NCBI RefSeq assembly: GCF_000741705.1
Contig: NZ_JGZI01000010.1
Coordinates: 62,001 to 126,000 of the forward strand
DNA length: 64,000 nt
Direction of reading: 5' to 3'
Source: Bifidobacterium psychraerophilum
GTDB lineage: Bacteria > Actinomycetota > Actinomycetes > Actinomycetales > Bifidobacteriaceae
Position numbers and translations under genes: made by a program. Below are positions 1 to 9,242 of this stretch, in pieces. Within the stretch, counting starts at the first letter, position 1; each line of letters starts with the position of its first letter. The notes beneath the pieces were generated by a model. It ran no database searches. It was not told where the DNA came from and worked only from the letters and a program-made list of their open reading frames with translations.

Positions 1-463
1 GACGCTGAAACTCCTGAACAACACCATCCATGACGTGACCGAGGAGATGGAGGCGATGCGTCCCAATACGGCCATCTCCAAGCTGATCGTGCTGAACAAC
101 CATCTCACATCGCTGCCATCCGTCCCGCGTAGCGTGGTCGAGCCCTTGATCCTGATGCTCGCACCCGTCGCGCCGCATATCAGCGAGGAACTGTGGGCGA
201 AGCTGGGTCATGAGGATTCGCTCGCGCACGCCGACTGGCCGCGCTATGACGAGCAATACCTCGGACAGGACACCGTGACCGCCGTGGTGCAGGTCAAGGG
301 AAAGATCCGCGGCAAGCTTGAGGTGAGCCCGGATATCGATCCGAAGGAACTGGAGACCCTCGCCCTCGCCCTTCCCGCCGTGCAGGAAAGGCTCGGCGGC
401 AAGCCGCCTCGCAAGGTCATCGTGAAGGCGCCTCGAATCGTGTCTGTGGTTCCCGGGGTCTGA
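1..463 (+). CDS. leuS: Leucyl-tRNA synthetase, C-terminal part (truncated by window start)
   Basis: This is the end of a class I leucyl-tRNA synthetase, which charges tRNA-Leu with leucine in the cytoplasm. The reading frame is open from base 2. The visible part covers the anticodon-binding helical domain (VAPHISEELWAKLG) and the short C-terminal domain (VQVKGKIRGKLEV, then RKVIVKAPRIV near the end), both typical of LeuRS. The stop is the TGA at 461-463. The start and catalytic core lie outside the window. The gene runs in the same direction as comEA, 226 bases downstream. I see no strong terminator between them. Confidence 0.93.
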   Translation, partial: TLKLLNNTIHDVTEEMEAMRPNTAISKLIVLNNHLTSLPSVPRSVVEPLILMLAPVAPHISEELWAKLGHEDSLAHADWPRYDEQYLGQDTVTAVVQVKGKIRGKLEVSPDIDPKELETLALALPAVQERLGGKPPRKVIVKAPRIVSVVPGV

Positions 464-689
464 GGGCTCCCAGCCGATAGATGCCGCCACCGCCCAAAGC
501 GACGCGGCACGCAGTGACACCTGCTCCACCAGGGATGGAAACGGACTCCACAAGGTCCGTGAAGCATTCCGGTGGGGCAGTCGTCATATCCGGGCTGTGT
601 GAAACGCCATCACTCATCGTTGCCGCACATTCGACCACACCAGCCGATTGCCGTCATGGCACCCGGCAAGGCGGTGCCATCCTGATGCG

Positions 690-1511
690 ATGACAACCAC
701 GGTGGAACGACTCAGGATGCTTGATAGAGCAGCGATCGAAGGACCCGACTCGGACGCTGCCGAGGGAGACGGTCGGCGTCCTTCCGCATCCGGCGGCGAT
801 GCCTTCGATGCGGGGCAGGTGGGACTTCAGAAGGGCCACACGCTGGACCACGCTGGGGACCATCCACTGGGGTTTGCGGTGGGCCATCCACCGGGTCTTG
901 CGGAGCTGCTCGCCCAGGCGGATGGCCACGGTCGTGACGGTGATGGCCTCGGAACGCAGGGTGATGCCCTGTCCGGGGAAAACGGTGGTGCAAGGAGAAC
1001 GCCTCGCGTCAGGGACGAGGCCCGTCTTCATTTCGGTATCGGCCATGCCCTGATCGTCATCCTCATTCTGGTGGCCGCATTATGTGCAAGCCTGACCCTG
1101 CTGATCCAGCAGGCGAGGAATTACGCGGCCTTCGAACGCCAATCATGGACCCTCGCCAAAAGCCGGGAAAGCCCGTCACAGACCGAGATGCACCCGGATC
1201 CGGGCACCACCCCCTCGGATCCGGGCTCGCCTTCCGGGGAACCTTCGGCTGACTCCTCCGCGCAACCATCCGATGAGGTTCCTGCAGCGCCCTCCGTGGA
1301 GGCTTCGCATACGTCGGCGCTGATCGACCTCAATACGGCAAGCAGCGCGGATCTGACCACGATCAAAGGCATCGGGCCGGTCACAGCCGAGAAGATCGTG
1401 GCCTATCGCAGCACCATCGGCAGATTCCACAGCGTGGATCAGCTGCTCGATGTGCAAGGTATCGGGGTCAAAACCCTCGAAAAACTACGACCCCACCTGA
1501 CCGTGCAATGA
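690..1511 (+). CDS. comEA: ComEA-type helix-hairpin-helix DNA-binding competence protein
   Basis: The protein has 273 residues. The first ~115 are polar, low-complexity and rich in Gly, Asp and His. One membrane segment follows (about 119-142, IGHALIVILILVAAL), then a Pro/Ser/Glu-rich linker and a C-terminal helix-hairpin-helix domain (about 211-273; LIDLNTASSADL, KGIGPVTAEKI, VQGIGVKTLEKL). This is the ComEA arrangement: a membrane-anchored double-stranded DNA receptor for transformation. The C-terminal domain makes the family call safe. The start is less sure: I chose the ATG at 690 over 648 because the upstream residues look non-coding. The stop overlaps the comEC start as ATGA, implying translational coupling. 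Confidence 0.85.
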   Translation: MTTTVERLRMLDRAAIEGPDSDAAEGDGRRPSASGGDAFDAGQVGLQKGHTLDHAGDHPLGFAVGHPPGLAELLAQADGHGRDGDGLGTQGDALSGENGGARRTPRVRDEARLHFGIGHALIVILILVAALCASLTLLIQQARNYAAFERQSWTLAKSRESPSQTEMHPDPGTTPSDPGSPSGEPSADSSAQPSDEVPAAPSVEASHTSALIDLNTASSADLTTIKGIGPVTAEKIVAYRSTIGRFHSVDQLLDVQGIGVKTLEKLRPHLTVQ

Positions 1512-3364
1512 TGACAGGGCATACGTGGCATACACGGCATACACGGCGGCCGCGGCAGTCGCGGAGCGATCCGTCCATTCGTATGGTGTGCGCCGATGGG
1601 CGTGAGAGGGGCAGCCGCGACCTGAGAATGATGCCGCTAGCATGCGCGGCGTGGGTGGGTGCGTTATCCGCTCCGAGGATCCTCGATGCGAGTACGGCGC
1701 CGACGGAGATGCCGCCTGTCGTATTCGCCACGATAGTCGTGGTCGTGGTGCTGCTGGTCACCATGCTTGTAGCCACAGTGCTTTTCGACACAGTGCTCTT
1801 CACCCGGTGCGCCGCCGCACGTCACCGATCAACCGTGGGGAAGGGCCACGCCGCATATGTCGGCGGTGCATCGGCACCGTTGAGACGGTGCCTGCCGATG
1901 CTGCTGCTGATGTTCGTCGCAGGCGGTGCGGCGGCTCTGAGCGCCATCGCCGATGAGACGGTGTCACGTGGTGACGCTGCTTCCGTGATGGCCTCGGAGC
2001 GGGCCGGAAGGGTCGAGATCGTAGCCGAGGTACTGTCTCCTGCCGTGTCCTGCACCTTCCGTGGCAGTGATTGCATGATGAGCATACGGATACGGTCCCT
2101 GCGATCAGCAGAGTCGGCCACGCCATCCTCGGCGGAGGCGACGCTCTTCGCATCGGGGCCGGGCTGTATGTTGCAAAGCGGCGCGGTCTATCGATTGACC
2201 GGGAAGCTCAGCCATTCCTCCTACTCGAAGGAGCTGTGGTTCACACTGGCCGTGGATGACCGGGCTCCGGCTCCCCGCCTGGTGGTGCAGGCTCCCGGAT
2301 GGAAACGGGCCATCACGCTGATGCAGCGGCGTTTTCTTGCCGTGACGGCACGACTGGGGGAGCAGGGGAGGGTGCTGGTGCCCGGTTTGACGCTGGGGGT
2401 TCTGGGACAGGAAGCCATTGACGGCGGCGGTGCCATGCCGGGGGCGGCGATCGTGGACCCGGCCTATGCGGAGGGAATCAAGGAGGATTTCCGGCGTTCG
2501 GGCATCATCCATCTGATGGTCGTGTCAGGAGGCCACTTCCTGCTTCTGGAGTCCGCAGTCATCTCCATGGCGCGAACACTGCGTATGCATCGCGTACTCA
2601 TCGCATGCGCCACCGCGATCGCGTCACTGGCCCTGGGCCTGTGCGTCTATCCTTCGGCCGCCGTGGACCGTGCTTTCGCCATGAGTCTGCTCGGGGCATG
2701 CTCCCTGATGCTGGGACGACCCCGGCAGACGATCAGCCAACTGTCGTGGGCCGTCATCGTGATGCTGCTGCTGCACCCTCGTTTGGCTCATAGCTACGGT
2801 TTCGCGCTGTCGTGTGCGGCGGTGCTGGGCATCGCATTATGGTCGGGCCCGACCATGAAGATGCTGCATGCGATGCTGCCCGCTCCGATCGCGAAGGCGC
2901 TTGCGGTCACCATAAGCGCGCAATTGCTCACACTGCCGATTCAACTCCTGATCGATCCGAAGCTGCCTCTGCTGTCGGTACCCGCCAACCTGCTGGTGAC
3001 CCCGGTGGTCAGCGCGGCGACGGTCTGCGGTCTGCTCTCACTCGCCCTCGCCTGGTGCGCGCCGCAGCTCTCGTATCACCTGGCATGGCTCGCTTCGTGC
3101 GGCACCTCACTGATGGAGGATTGTGCCACATGGATCGGCAACAGCCCGTATGCGATGCTTCCCTGGGTGCAGGGGTGGGTCGGCGCCCTTTCGGTGTTCC
3201 TGATGGAGATGCTATTGCTCATCGCCTGCTCCGTCGCACGAAGGATGCGGGGCGGAGGTGATGACCCAGGGGCCGATGGCGTGCCTTACCAACCCCGTCG
3301 GCTGGATGCGCTGCGCTTCTGGTGGCGTGAGAGCAAGGAGATGTTCGGGCTCGGCGGGGATTGA
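1508..3364 (+). CDS. comEC: ComEC/Rec2-type DNA channel protein lacking the metallo-beta-lactamase domain
   Basis: This is a polytopic membrane protein of 618 residues of the ComEC/Rec2 family, which forms the channel for single-stranded DNA entry. The family core is seen at about 335-350 (GIIHLMVVSGGHFLLLE, matching the usual VSGLH motif), followed by many hydrophobic segments. Full-length ComEC proteins carry a C-terminal metallo-beta-lactamase nuclease-like domain. Here the protein ends soon after the last membrane segments (RRMRGGGDD onward), so that domain is absent. The start ATG overlaps the comEA stop. The N-terminal codons contain a 9-bp repeat (HTW-HTR-HTR), so the true start could be later. 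Confidence 0.85.
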   Translation: MMTGHTWHTRHTRRPRQSRSDPSIRMVCADGRERGSRDLRMMPLACAAWVGALSAPRILDASTAPTEMPPVVFATIVVVVVLLVTMLVATVLFDTVLFTRCAAARHRSTVGKGHAAYVGGASAPLRRCLPMLLLMFVAGGAAALSAIADETVSRGDAASVMASERAGRVEIVAEVLSPAVSCTFRGSDCMMSIRIRSLRSAESATPSSAEATLFASGPGCMLQSGAVYRLTGKLSHSSYSKELWFTLAVDDRAPAPRLVVQAPGWKRAITLMQRRFLAVTARLGEQGRVLVPGLTLGVLGQEAIDGGGAMPGAAIVDPAYAEGIKEDFRRSGIIHLMVVSGGHFLLLESAVISMARTLRMHRVLIACATAIASLALGLCVYPSAAVDRAFAMSLLGACSLMLGRPRQTISQLSWAVIVMLLLHPRLAHSYGFALSCAAVLGIALWSGPTMKMLHAMLPAPIAKALAVTISAQLLTLPIQLLIDPKLPLLSVPANLLVTPVVSAATVCGLLSLALAWCAPQLSYHLAWLASCGTSLMEDCATWIGNSPYAMLPWVQGWVGALSVFLMEMLLLIACSVARRMRGGGDDPGADGVPYQPRRLDALRFWWRESKEMFGLGGD

Positions 3365-3419
3365 AGGATGCCTCTTGCGATGGCAGGCATTGTCCAGTAC
3401 GGACGCGAAATTGGAGGTT

Positions 3420-4403
3420 ATGGCAAAGTCACGGTCGGTACAGGCACCATTCACGCTTGTGGTCGGAGGGGATGCATTCCTCAATGCGCAGTGCATGCAT
3501 GATCTGCGCAACGCGGCGTGCGCAAACAGGCCGGATGCCGAATTGATCGAACTCGACGCCTCGGATTGCGATGCCTACGCCTTTGATGAGGCCGTAGGAC
3601 CCTCACTGCTCAGTGAAAGCTCCATCGTGGTGATGACCCATCTGGAACGTGCCGATGACAGACTCGGTGCGGCGATGGAAGCCTACTGCAAGCAGAACAA
3701 CGGAAACGGGGAACAGGCCAGTCTGGTGATCTGCCAGCATGAAGGCGGGCAGAAAGGCAAACGGCTGCTGGACAAGCTGGTCAAAGCGGGTGCGGACAGG
3801 CAGAACATACCTGATCTGAAGAAGTTCGATGCGAAGATCAACTTCGTATACGCCATGATGGAGCGCAACGGGCGAAGAATCGAAGCCGCGGCAGCCCAGC
3901 AACTCGTCAACGTGCTCGGCGATGACACCGGTGAGCTGGCGGCCATGTGCAATCAGCTCTGTTTCGATTTCGATGAGAATCCGATCGGCCTTGATACGGC
4001 GAACACCTATCTCACGGCGAATCCCCAGGTCACAGGTTTCCTGGTGGCGGACAGGGCTGTGGAGGGCAGGACCGCCGATGCAATCATCGCCATGCGGTCG
4101 GCTGTGGAACAAGGCATCTCCCCAATCGCACTGATCGGCGCTTTGGCGTTGAAGCTCCGCATGATCGCCAAAGCGGCAGCCATCAAATCGGGAAGCATAT
4201 CCCAGGCGGAGGCCAAGGCAAGCCCCTGGCAGATCAGGGCGGCAAGCAGGCAGCTTTCCGGCTGGACCTCGCAGGGCCTTGGTCGTTGCATCGAGGCGCT
4301 CGCGGATGCCGATGAGCAAAGCAAGAGCAGCGGCGGTGATCCGGTATTCGCACTGGAAAGCGCGATTGAACTGCTTGGCGTAAAAGGACGTCAGGCGAGA
4401 TAA
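3420..4403 (+). CDS. holA: DNA polymerase III delta subunit
   Basis: The protein of 327 residues matches the delta subunit of the clamp loader, which opens the sliding clamp and loads it on primed DNA. The start of the domain (FTLVVGGDAFLN), the acidic middle segment (VVMTHLERADD), LIGALALKLRMI and the C-terminal collar (SGWTSQGLGRCIEALADADEQSK) fit the family. The open frame begins at 3258, but the first 54 codons overlap comEC and look non-coding. The ATG at 3420 has a GGAGG only 2 nt upstream, which is tight spacing. In many bacteria holA follows comEC, as here. Confidence 0.9.
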   Translation: MAKSRSVQAPFTLVVGGDAFLNAQCMHDLRNAACANRPDAELIELDASDCDAYAFDEAVGPSLLSESSIVVMTHLERADDRLGAAMEAYCKQNNGNGEQASLVICQHEGGQKGKRLLDKLVKAGADRQNIPDLKKFDAKINFVYAMMERNGRRIEAAAAQQLVNVLGDDTGELAAMCNQLCFDFDENPIGLDTANTYLTANPQVTGFLVADRAVEGRTADAIIAMRSAVEQGISPIALIGALALKLRMIAKAAAIKSGSISQAEAKASPWQIRAASRQLSGWTSQGLGRCIEALADADEQSKSSGGDPVFALESAIELLGVKGRQAR

Positions 4404-4432
4404 TCGATGCAGTGCGAACATGATGGAGGCAG

Positions 4433-5035
4433 ATGAACGTGGATGACCACTCTGAGAGCAGTGGCAGTGTGAGGATCGAGGCGCCGACAGCCGATGCGAT
4501 GCGCGATGTGGGCCGTGCCATCGCGCGCTATGTACATGGGGGAGACGTGTTGCTGCTCGCCGGTCCTCTCGGTGCCGGTAAGACCACATTCGCCCAGGGC
4601 TTCGGCACGGGACTGGGCGTGGAAGGCCCCATCGTGTCCCCGACCTTCACGATAGCCAGAGAGCTCAGTGGCCGTTTCGAGGATGGGTCGCCGGCGCATC
4701 TGGTTCATGTTGACGCCTACCGCCTGGGCAGCACGCAATTCGCACCCGGTGAGGATGTCACATCGAGACTGCTTGATGAGCTTGAGTCCCTCGGGCTGGA
4801 TGAGGAACTGGAAAGTCCTGGTGCCGATACGCTGGTGCTGATGGAGTGGGGCCAGCAGATGGCCGTTGCACTGGCGCCGGAACGGCTGGAAATCGTCATA
4901 GAGCGTCCTGTGGAGCATCGGAGCGGTGATGCGGATACGGAACTGAGCAGTGCCGGGACGCGCATCGTATCGATTACAGGAGTAGGCTCTGCATGGGCGG
5001 AGCGACTGGAGCGCATGCGCAGTGAGATCGCATGA
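4433..5035 (+). CDS. tsaE: tRNA t6A biosynthesis ATPase TsaE
   Basis: TsaE (200 residues) is the small P-loop ATPase of the TsaBDE complex that makes threonylcarbamoyl-adenosine at position 37 of ANN-decoding tRNAs. The Walker A loop GPLGAGKTTFAQ is at about 44-55, followed by the family signature VSPTFTIARE and HVDAYRL. A clean GGAGG (4424-4428) precedes the ATG. The protein is somewhat longer than the ~155-residue standard because of acidic insertions around LDELESLGLDEEL and a C-terminal tail. It overlaps the open frame of tsaB, whose chosen start lies 43 bases downstream of its stop. Confidence 0.93.
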   Translation: MNVDDHSESSGSVRIEAPTADAMRDVGRAIARYVHGGDVLLLAGPLGAGKTTFAQGFGTGLGVEGPIVSPTFTIARELSGRFEDGSPAHLVHVDAYRLGSTQFAPGEDVTSRLLDELESLGLDEELESPGADTLVLMEWGQQMAVALAPERLEIVIERPVEHRSGDADTELSSAGTRIVSITGVGSAWAERLERMRSEIA

Positions 5036-5078
5036 CGGGTGCCGACGCCAGGCTTGTATCGCACAGGGAGACAGGGCA

Positions 5079-6029
5079 ATGACTGATCAGAACACACGTC
5101 ACACGATGCGGCATACGCAGGAGCCCGGCGACGCGCAGCAACACGGCGATGCCCCGATTGGCGGGAACGGAGACACGGTCACCCTGATCATCGACACCTC
5201 ATTCGGTTCGACCGTCGGTGTGCTTGGGCATACACCCATCGTTGAGAGTGATTCACGTTCGCATGTGGAGCGGTTGCAGCCGAATATCGCACGGGCCATG
5301 CAGGATGCCGGTGTCGCAGCCGATCGGATCGGACGCATCGTCGTCGGCGTCGGCCCCGCCCCGTTCACGGGACTTCGTGCAGGCATCGTGGCCGCGAAGG
5401 CCATAGCCTATGCGAGTGGTGCGGAACTGCTGGGGCAGGATATCCTCGAAGTCCAGCATGACTGGATGCGCAGGCTGCTTCATCAGTCATCGGATGGTCG
5501 GGTCAGGCATGTGACGCTGGCCGTCAACGATGCGCGCCGGCATCAGTTGTATTACGCGCTGTATATGGATGAGCGCGTCCTGATGGCGATGGACATCGAT
5601 TTCCCGGCTGACATCGTCCGGAAGATCATCGCATGCCTGGAATCCGAAGCGGGCGATACCGATGCCTTCGTCATCGATATCGTCGGTCATGGCGCCCAAC
5701 GCTACAGCGATGTGTGGGCGACGATGCAGCAGCCTGATGCCGAAGCATCAGCCCAGCAGGTACGGCAAACGGCGCTCAGTGTGGGCAGGGTGATCGATCA
5801 ATCGGTGTTGGATCAGGGTGAGGAGGGTCTCGCCATATTCGCCCAAGCCGCGGTGCGACGCATGGAGGGGGGAGAGGCCTTGCCTGCCGAGCCGCTCTAC
5901 CTGCGCAGACCCGATGTCTCGGTGCCCAAACCTCTGAAACAGGTTCTGCATCATCCTGAGCATCCCGCGGATGCCCACGCGAACCATGACGTCCAGCGGC
6001 CCGCAGCAACAGGCGATGAGCTGCGATGA
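5079..6029 (+). CDS. tsaB: tRNA t6A biosynthesis protein TsaB
   Basis: This protein of 316 residues is an ASKHA-fold partner of TsaD in threonylcarbamoyl-adenosine synthesis. TsaB binds TsaD and TsaE but does not itself transfer the group. Visible family marks are the start of the fold (LIIDTSFGSTVGVLG), HVERLQPNIARAMQDAG, and VVGVGPAPFTGLRAGIVAAKAIAYA. About 35 residues of Gln/His/Asp-rich sequence precede the fold. I chose the ATG at 5079, preceded by a GGGAG-like ribosome-binding site, instead of 5022, which overlaps tsaE. The stop overlaps the rimI start as ATGA. Confidence 0.9.
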   Translation: MTDQNTRHTMRHTQEPGDAQQHGDAPIGGNGDTVTLIIDTSFGSTVGVLGHTPIVESDSRSHVERLQPNIARAMQDAGVAADRIGRIVVGVGPAPFTGLRAGIVAAKAIAYASGAELLGQDILEVQHDWMRRLLHQSSDGRVRHVTLAVNDARRHQLYYALYMDERVLMAMDIDFPADIVRKIIACLESEAGDTDAFVIDIVGHGAQRYSDVWATMQQPDAEASAQQVRQTALSVGRVIDQSVLDQGEEGLAIFAQAAVRRMEGGEALPAEPLYLRRPDVSVPKPLKQVLHHPEHPADAHANHDVQRPAATGDELR

Positions 6030-6637
6030 TCCGCTCACTGCTTGAAAAGGACATCGCATCCATCGCGAAGCTCGAACGCGAGCTCTTCGGTCCGGGGGCC
6101 TGGAGTGAGGCTCTGGTGCGGCAGGAGATCAATGCGCCGGCCCGCAACTATCTGGTCGACGAGGGGCCCGAAGGAGGGATCCGGGGATATGCCGGCTACT
6201 GGTATGACGGCGATGACGCGGAACTCATGACGATCGGCGTCGCCAAAAGATGGCAGCGGCGGGGCATCGCGATTCATCTTCTCGAATATCTGCTGAGCCA
6301 GGCCCATCAACAGGGTGCCCGACGGATGCTGCTTGAAGTCCGCGTCGACAATGAAGCGGCGATCAGCATGTATGCACGACTTGGTTTCCTCCGTATCGGC
6401 CTGCGAAAGCGTTACTATCAACCCGAGGGCGTGGACGCCTACACCATGTCCCTGGATATCGCTCAATGGGCAGCGATGTCCTATGCCGGGAGACTGCCCC
6501 AGAGTGATGGGGCAAGGCGGCATCCGAGTCCCGCTCAGGCTGATGCCGTGGGGACGGATACGGACGCCACGCGGCAGGGGGATACGCCGACGGGGCGGAA
6601 TATGACGGCAATGAATGATGCGGTGCGGAAGGATTGA
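6026..6637 (+). CDS. rimI: Ribosomal protein alanine N-acetyltransferase-like GNAT (RimI)
   Basis: The N-terminal ~150 residues are a GNAT acetyltransferase with the acetyl-CoA loop RWQRRGIAIHLLEYLL and the C-terminal motif VDNEAAISMYARLGFLRIGLRKRYY, typical of RimI. RimI acetylates the N-terminus of ribosomal protein S18 in enterobacteria. Placement between tsaB and tsaD is the standard arrangement for this family. The last ~45 residues (from DGARRHPSPAQADAV) are low-complexity and not part of the GNAT fold. The gene overlaps both neighbours by a few bases and is probably co-translated with them. Confidence 0.88.
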   Translation: MIRSLLEKDIASIAKLERELFGPGAWSEALVRQEINAPARNYLVDEGPEGGIRGYAGYWYDGDDAELMTIGVAKRWQRRGIAIHLLEYLLSQAHQQGARRMLLEVRVDNEAAISMYARLGFLRIGLRKRYYQPEGVDAYTMSLDIAQWAAMSYAGRLPQSDGARRHPSPAQADAVGTDTDATRQGDTPTGRNMTAMNDAVRKD

Positions 6638-6639
6638 TG

Positions 6640-7752
6640 ATGAGCGATGCGATAACAGGTGAAGCGGGAGCTTCCCAAACGCAAACTCTCGATGCGGACA
6701 CACGGATGCACGGCATCACGGTGCTGGGTATCGAATCCACCTGTGATGAGACCGCCGCAGCCGTTATCCGCGATGGACGTCTGATTTCCAATGTGGTCGC
6801 CTCCTCGATGCTGGAACATGCACGCTACGGTGGCGTGATACCCGAAATCGCATCGCGGGCCCATGCGGAATCCTTCGTACCGGTCGTATCCAAGGCGCTT
6901 GCGGATGCGAATCTTGATCTCAGCGATGTGGATGCGATCGCCGTATCCGCCGGACCGGGTCTGGCAGGATGCCTTGCAGTCGGGGTATCCGGGGCGAAAT
7001 CCTTGGCATGGGCTGCGAAGAAACCGATATACGGCATCAATCATGTCATCGGGCACATCGCCGTCACCCAGTTGCAATTCGGTGCCTTTCCGGAAGACAC
7101 GATGGCCCTGATCGTCTCCGGAGGTCATACCTCCCTGCTCCATGTGCGTGATGTGGCACGGCATGTGGATGTTGTCGGCACCACGCTGGACGATGCGGCC
7201 GGTGAGTGCTTCGACAAGATCGCACGCCTGCTCGGTTTCCCATATCCGGGCGGCCCGCATATCGATAAGCACGCCCGCACCGGTGACCCGCATGCCATCC
7301 GTGTGCCCAAAGGACTCACCCAAGGCAAATCAGCCGCCAAGCATCCATACGACTTCAGCTTCTCCGGCGTCAAAACGGCTGTGGCACGTTGGATCGAGGG
7401 CGAAGAGGCCGCTGGGCACGCCATTCCGGTCGATGATGTGTGCGCCTCCCTTGCGGATTCAGTGGCCGATGTGCTGGCCGAAAAAGCGATGGCGGGTTGC
7501 GCGCAATACGGGTCGGACACCCTGATCGTCGGTGGCGGATTCTCCGCGAATTCGCAGTTGCGCGAGAAGCTGCAACAGGTGGGAGAGCGCGAAGGTGTGC
7601 AGGTGCGCATCCCGAGAATCGCGCTCTGCACCGACAACGGTGCGATGGTGGCCATGCTCGGTTCGAACCTGCTGGCCTCCGGCATCGCACCCTCATCAGC
7701 TGACTTCCCGATCGACTCTGCGATGCCGTTGACCCAGATCGTGATGCCCTGA
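6640..7752 (+). CDS. tsaD: tRNA N6-adenosine threonylcarbamoyltransferase TsaD
   Basis: TsaD (370 residues) is the catalytic subunit that moves the threonylcarbamoyl group onto A37 of tRNA. The fold starts at GIESTCDETAAAVI. The metal-binding histidines are in NHVIGH (H-x3-H), with SGGHTSLLHV, FDKIARLLGFPYPGG, FSFSGVKTAV and the late aspartate in CTDNGAMVAMLG. Three starts are possible at 6634 (TTG), 6637 and 6640 (both ATG). I chose 6640 because AAGGA at 6629-6633 sits 6 nt before it. It closes the tsaE-tsaB-rimI-tsaD operon and converges on the MFS gene. Confidence 0.95.
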   Translation: MSDAITGEAGASQTQTLDADTRMHGITVLGIESTCDETAAAVIRDGRLISNVVASSMLEHARYGGVIPEIASRAHAESFVPVVSKALADANLDLSDVDAIAVSAGPGLAGCLAVGVSGAKSLAWAAKKPIYGINHVIGHIAVTQLQFGAFPEDTMALIVSGGHTSLLHVRDVARHVDVVGTTLDDAAGECFDKIARLLGFPYPGGPHIDKHARTGDPHAIRVPKGLTQGKSAAKHPYDFSFSGVKTAVARWIEGEEAAGHAIPVDDVCASLADSVADVLAEKAMAGCAQYGSDTLIVGGGFSANSQLREKLQQVGEREGVQVRIPRIALCTDNGAMVAMLGSNLLASGIAPSSADFPIDSAMPLTQIVMP

Positions 7753-7764
7753 ATCATCCAAGGA

Positions 7765-9240
7765 TCACAGGGTTTGGATCCTCTTGAAATCGCGTAGTGC
7801 CGGGACGGCCAGAGGTGTCATCGTCACCAGGAAGTAAATGACTCCCAGAATGGCCAGAGTGCTTTGCAGCCCGATGAGATGGGACATGAACCCTCCCATC
7901 AGCGATCCGATAGGCATCAGACCCCAGGTGAGGGCGCCGGTGAGAGAGATGATTTTCCCGCGTGACTGCTCGGGCATCCTCTCATACAGGACCGCGCCGA
8001 GGATGGGATTGAGGAATCCCGAGCCTATGCCACCTATGACCATCGTCATCAGGACCACATTCATCGGTGCGTTCATAGCCATGGCGATATACCGTGGGGC
8101 ACCCGCGAGCAGATAGCCCACGATGAACACGGGGAAGCGCGGAAGTCTGGAAGCGAGGATCGTTGCCAGCAGACTGCTGATGATGGCCGGGAAGGTCAGC
8201 GCCGCGAAGAGCAGACCAAGAGTCTGCGAGCCGTGATGCTGTGAGATGACCCAGGCGGGAGCGAGCACATCGGTCCAGGCGATATCTATCATATTCGTGA
8301 TGGCCGGAATCAGAGCGAGTCCGAATACGGTGGGAATCGCGATCAGCGACTTCCATCCATCGGCGATATCGCTCATATACGTCGAAACGCCCGCGCGCAG
8401 ATGAGTCAGGGTGAGCCCGGTATGCATATGCCGTGCATGCTGCTTGGATGATGCCTCAGTCTGTGTTGTCTGAGCCTGTGTCGTCTGAACCGGGGTTGTC
8501 CGGTGCTGCGTCTTCTGACTCCCCGCCTCGTCCCCGTGACCGGGTTGAGACGTCGAGAGCAATGGCAGCAGCGCAGGACGGACGATGAAGGAGATGAGCG
8601 TCGCGCCGATGATCAGTCCCAAAGCCGTGAACGCCAAGGCATAAGGTCCTCCGACAAGACCTATGATGACACCTCCCGCAGCGGATCCGATGGTGCTCGC
8701 CAGACGTTCGGTCGTACCGGACAGACCCGTGATTCTTTCCATCGGTTGTTTCGCGAATTGGGCAACGGTCGGGGAGAGCACGCTTTTGGCGCTATTCGAT
8801 GGGCCACGCAAGGCGCCGACGACGGCCACAATCGCGATCAATGCGGGGATCGAGAACAGATGCAGGGCCCACAACAGTGGGATGAGCGCTATGAAACATG
8901 CACTCGCGTAATCGCAGAAGACCGAGATGCGCGTGGGTCCCAGCCTGTCGATCAGCGGGCCGGAGACCAGATTCGCCAGAACCAGGGTGCCCAGTTGGAC
9001 TGCGCTGACGACACCGGTGGCAGCGGTGTTATGCGTCAGGTTGAGGACCATCCAGGGGACCGCGAGACTGCTTAATGCGGTACCGAACAAGGACACCACA
9101 TCAGAACAGAGCCAAGCCGCCACGACGATGCGCGTGCGCGACGAAGTCCTGCTGGCGGCATGTTGTGCGGAACCGCCCGAGGTCGGATGGCCGGGTGCGA
9201 TGATGTCCGCTGCATCGGTGACGATGTCGGGGTCGTCCAT
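7765..9240 (-). CDS. MFS transporter, probable drug or metabolite exporter
   Basis: This is a protein of 491 residues with about 12 hydrophobic segments and the MFS gate motif LVSGPLIDRLGPTRIS at about residue 92. After segment 6 comes a Gln/Thr-rich repeat (TTPVQTTQAQTTQTEASS) forming a long cytoplasmic loop. The family resembles DHA-type exporters with antiporter-like motifs, but the substrate cannot be read from the sequence. Two ATG starts exist, 9246 (overlapping the upstream stop) and 9240. I prefer 9240, since GAGGAAGG lies 6 nt upstream of it. It follows the ArsR-type gene in one operon, which suggests expression controlled by that regulator and its ligand. Confidence 0.85.
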   Translation of the reverse strand: MDDPDIVTDAADIIAPGHPTSGGSAQHAASRTSSRTRIVVAAWLCSDVVSLFGTALSSLAVPWMVLNLTHNTAATGVVSAVQLGTLVLANLVSGPLIDRLGPTRISVFCDYASACFIALIPLLWALHLFSIPALIAIVAVVGALRGPSNSAKSVLSPTVAQFAKQPMERITGLSGTTERLASTIGSAAGGVIIGLVGGPYALAFTALGLIIGATLISFIVRPALLPLLSTSQPGHGDEAGSQKTQHRTTPVQTTQAQTTQTEASSKQHARHMHTGLTLTHLRAGVSTYMSDIADGWKSLIAIPTVFGLALIPAITNMIDIAWTDVLAPAWVISQHHGSQTLGLLFAALTFPAIISSLLATILASRLPRFPVFIVGYLLAGAPRYIAMAMNAPMNVVLMTMVIGGIGSGFLNPILGAVLYERMPEQSRGKIISLTGALTWGLMPIGSLMGGFMSHLIGLQSTLAILGVIYFLVTMTPLAVPALRDFKRIQTL

Positions 9241-9242
9241 GC

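Noticed and set aside
3603-4589. A minus-strand frame of 328 codons opposite holA and tsaE
   Set aside because: The plus strand encodes two recognisable proteins; the minus frame is compositional.
7820-9075. Plus-strand frames inside the MFS gene
   Set aside because: They are antisense shadows with no motifs, while the minus frame shows clear membrane segments and the MFS motif.
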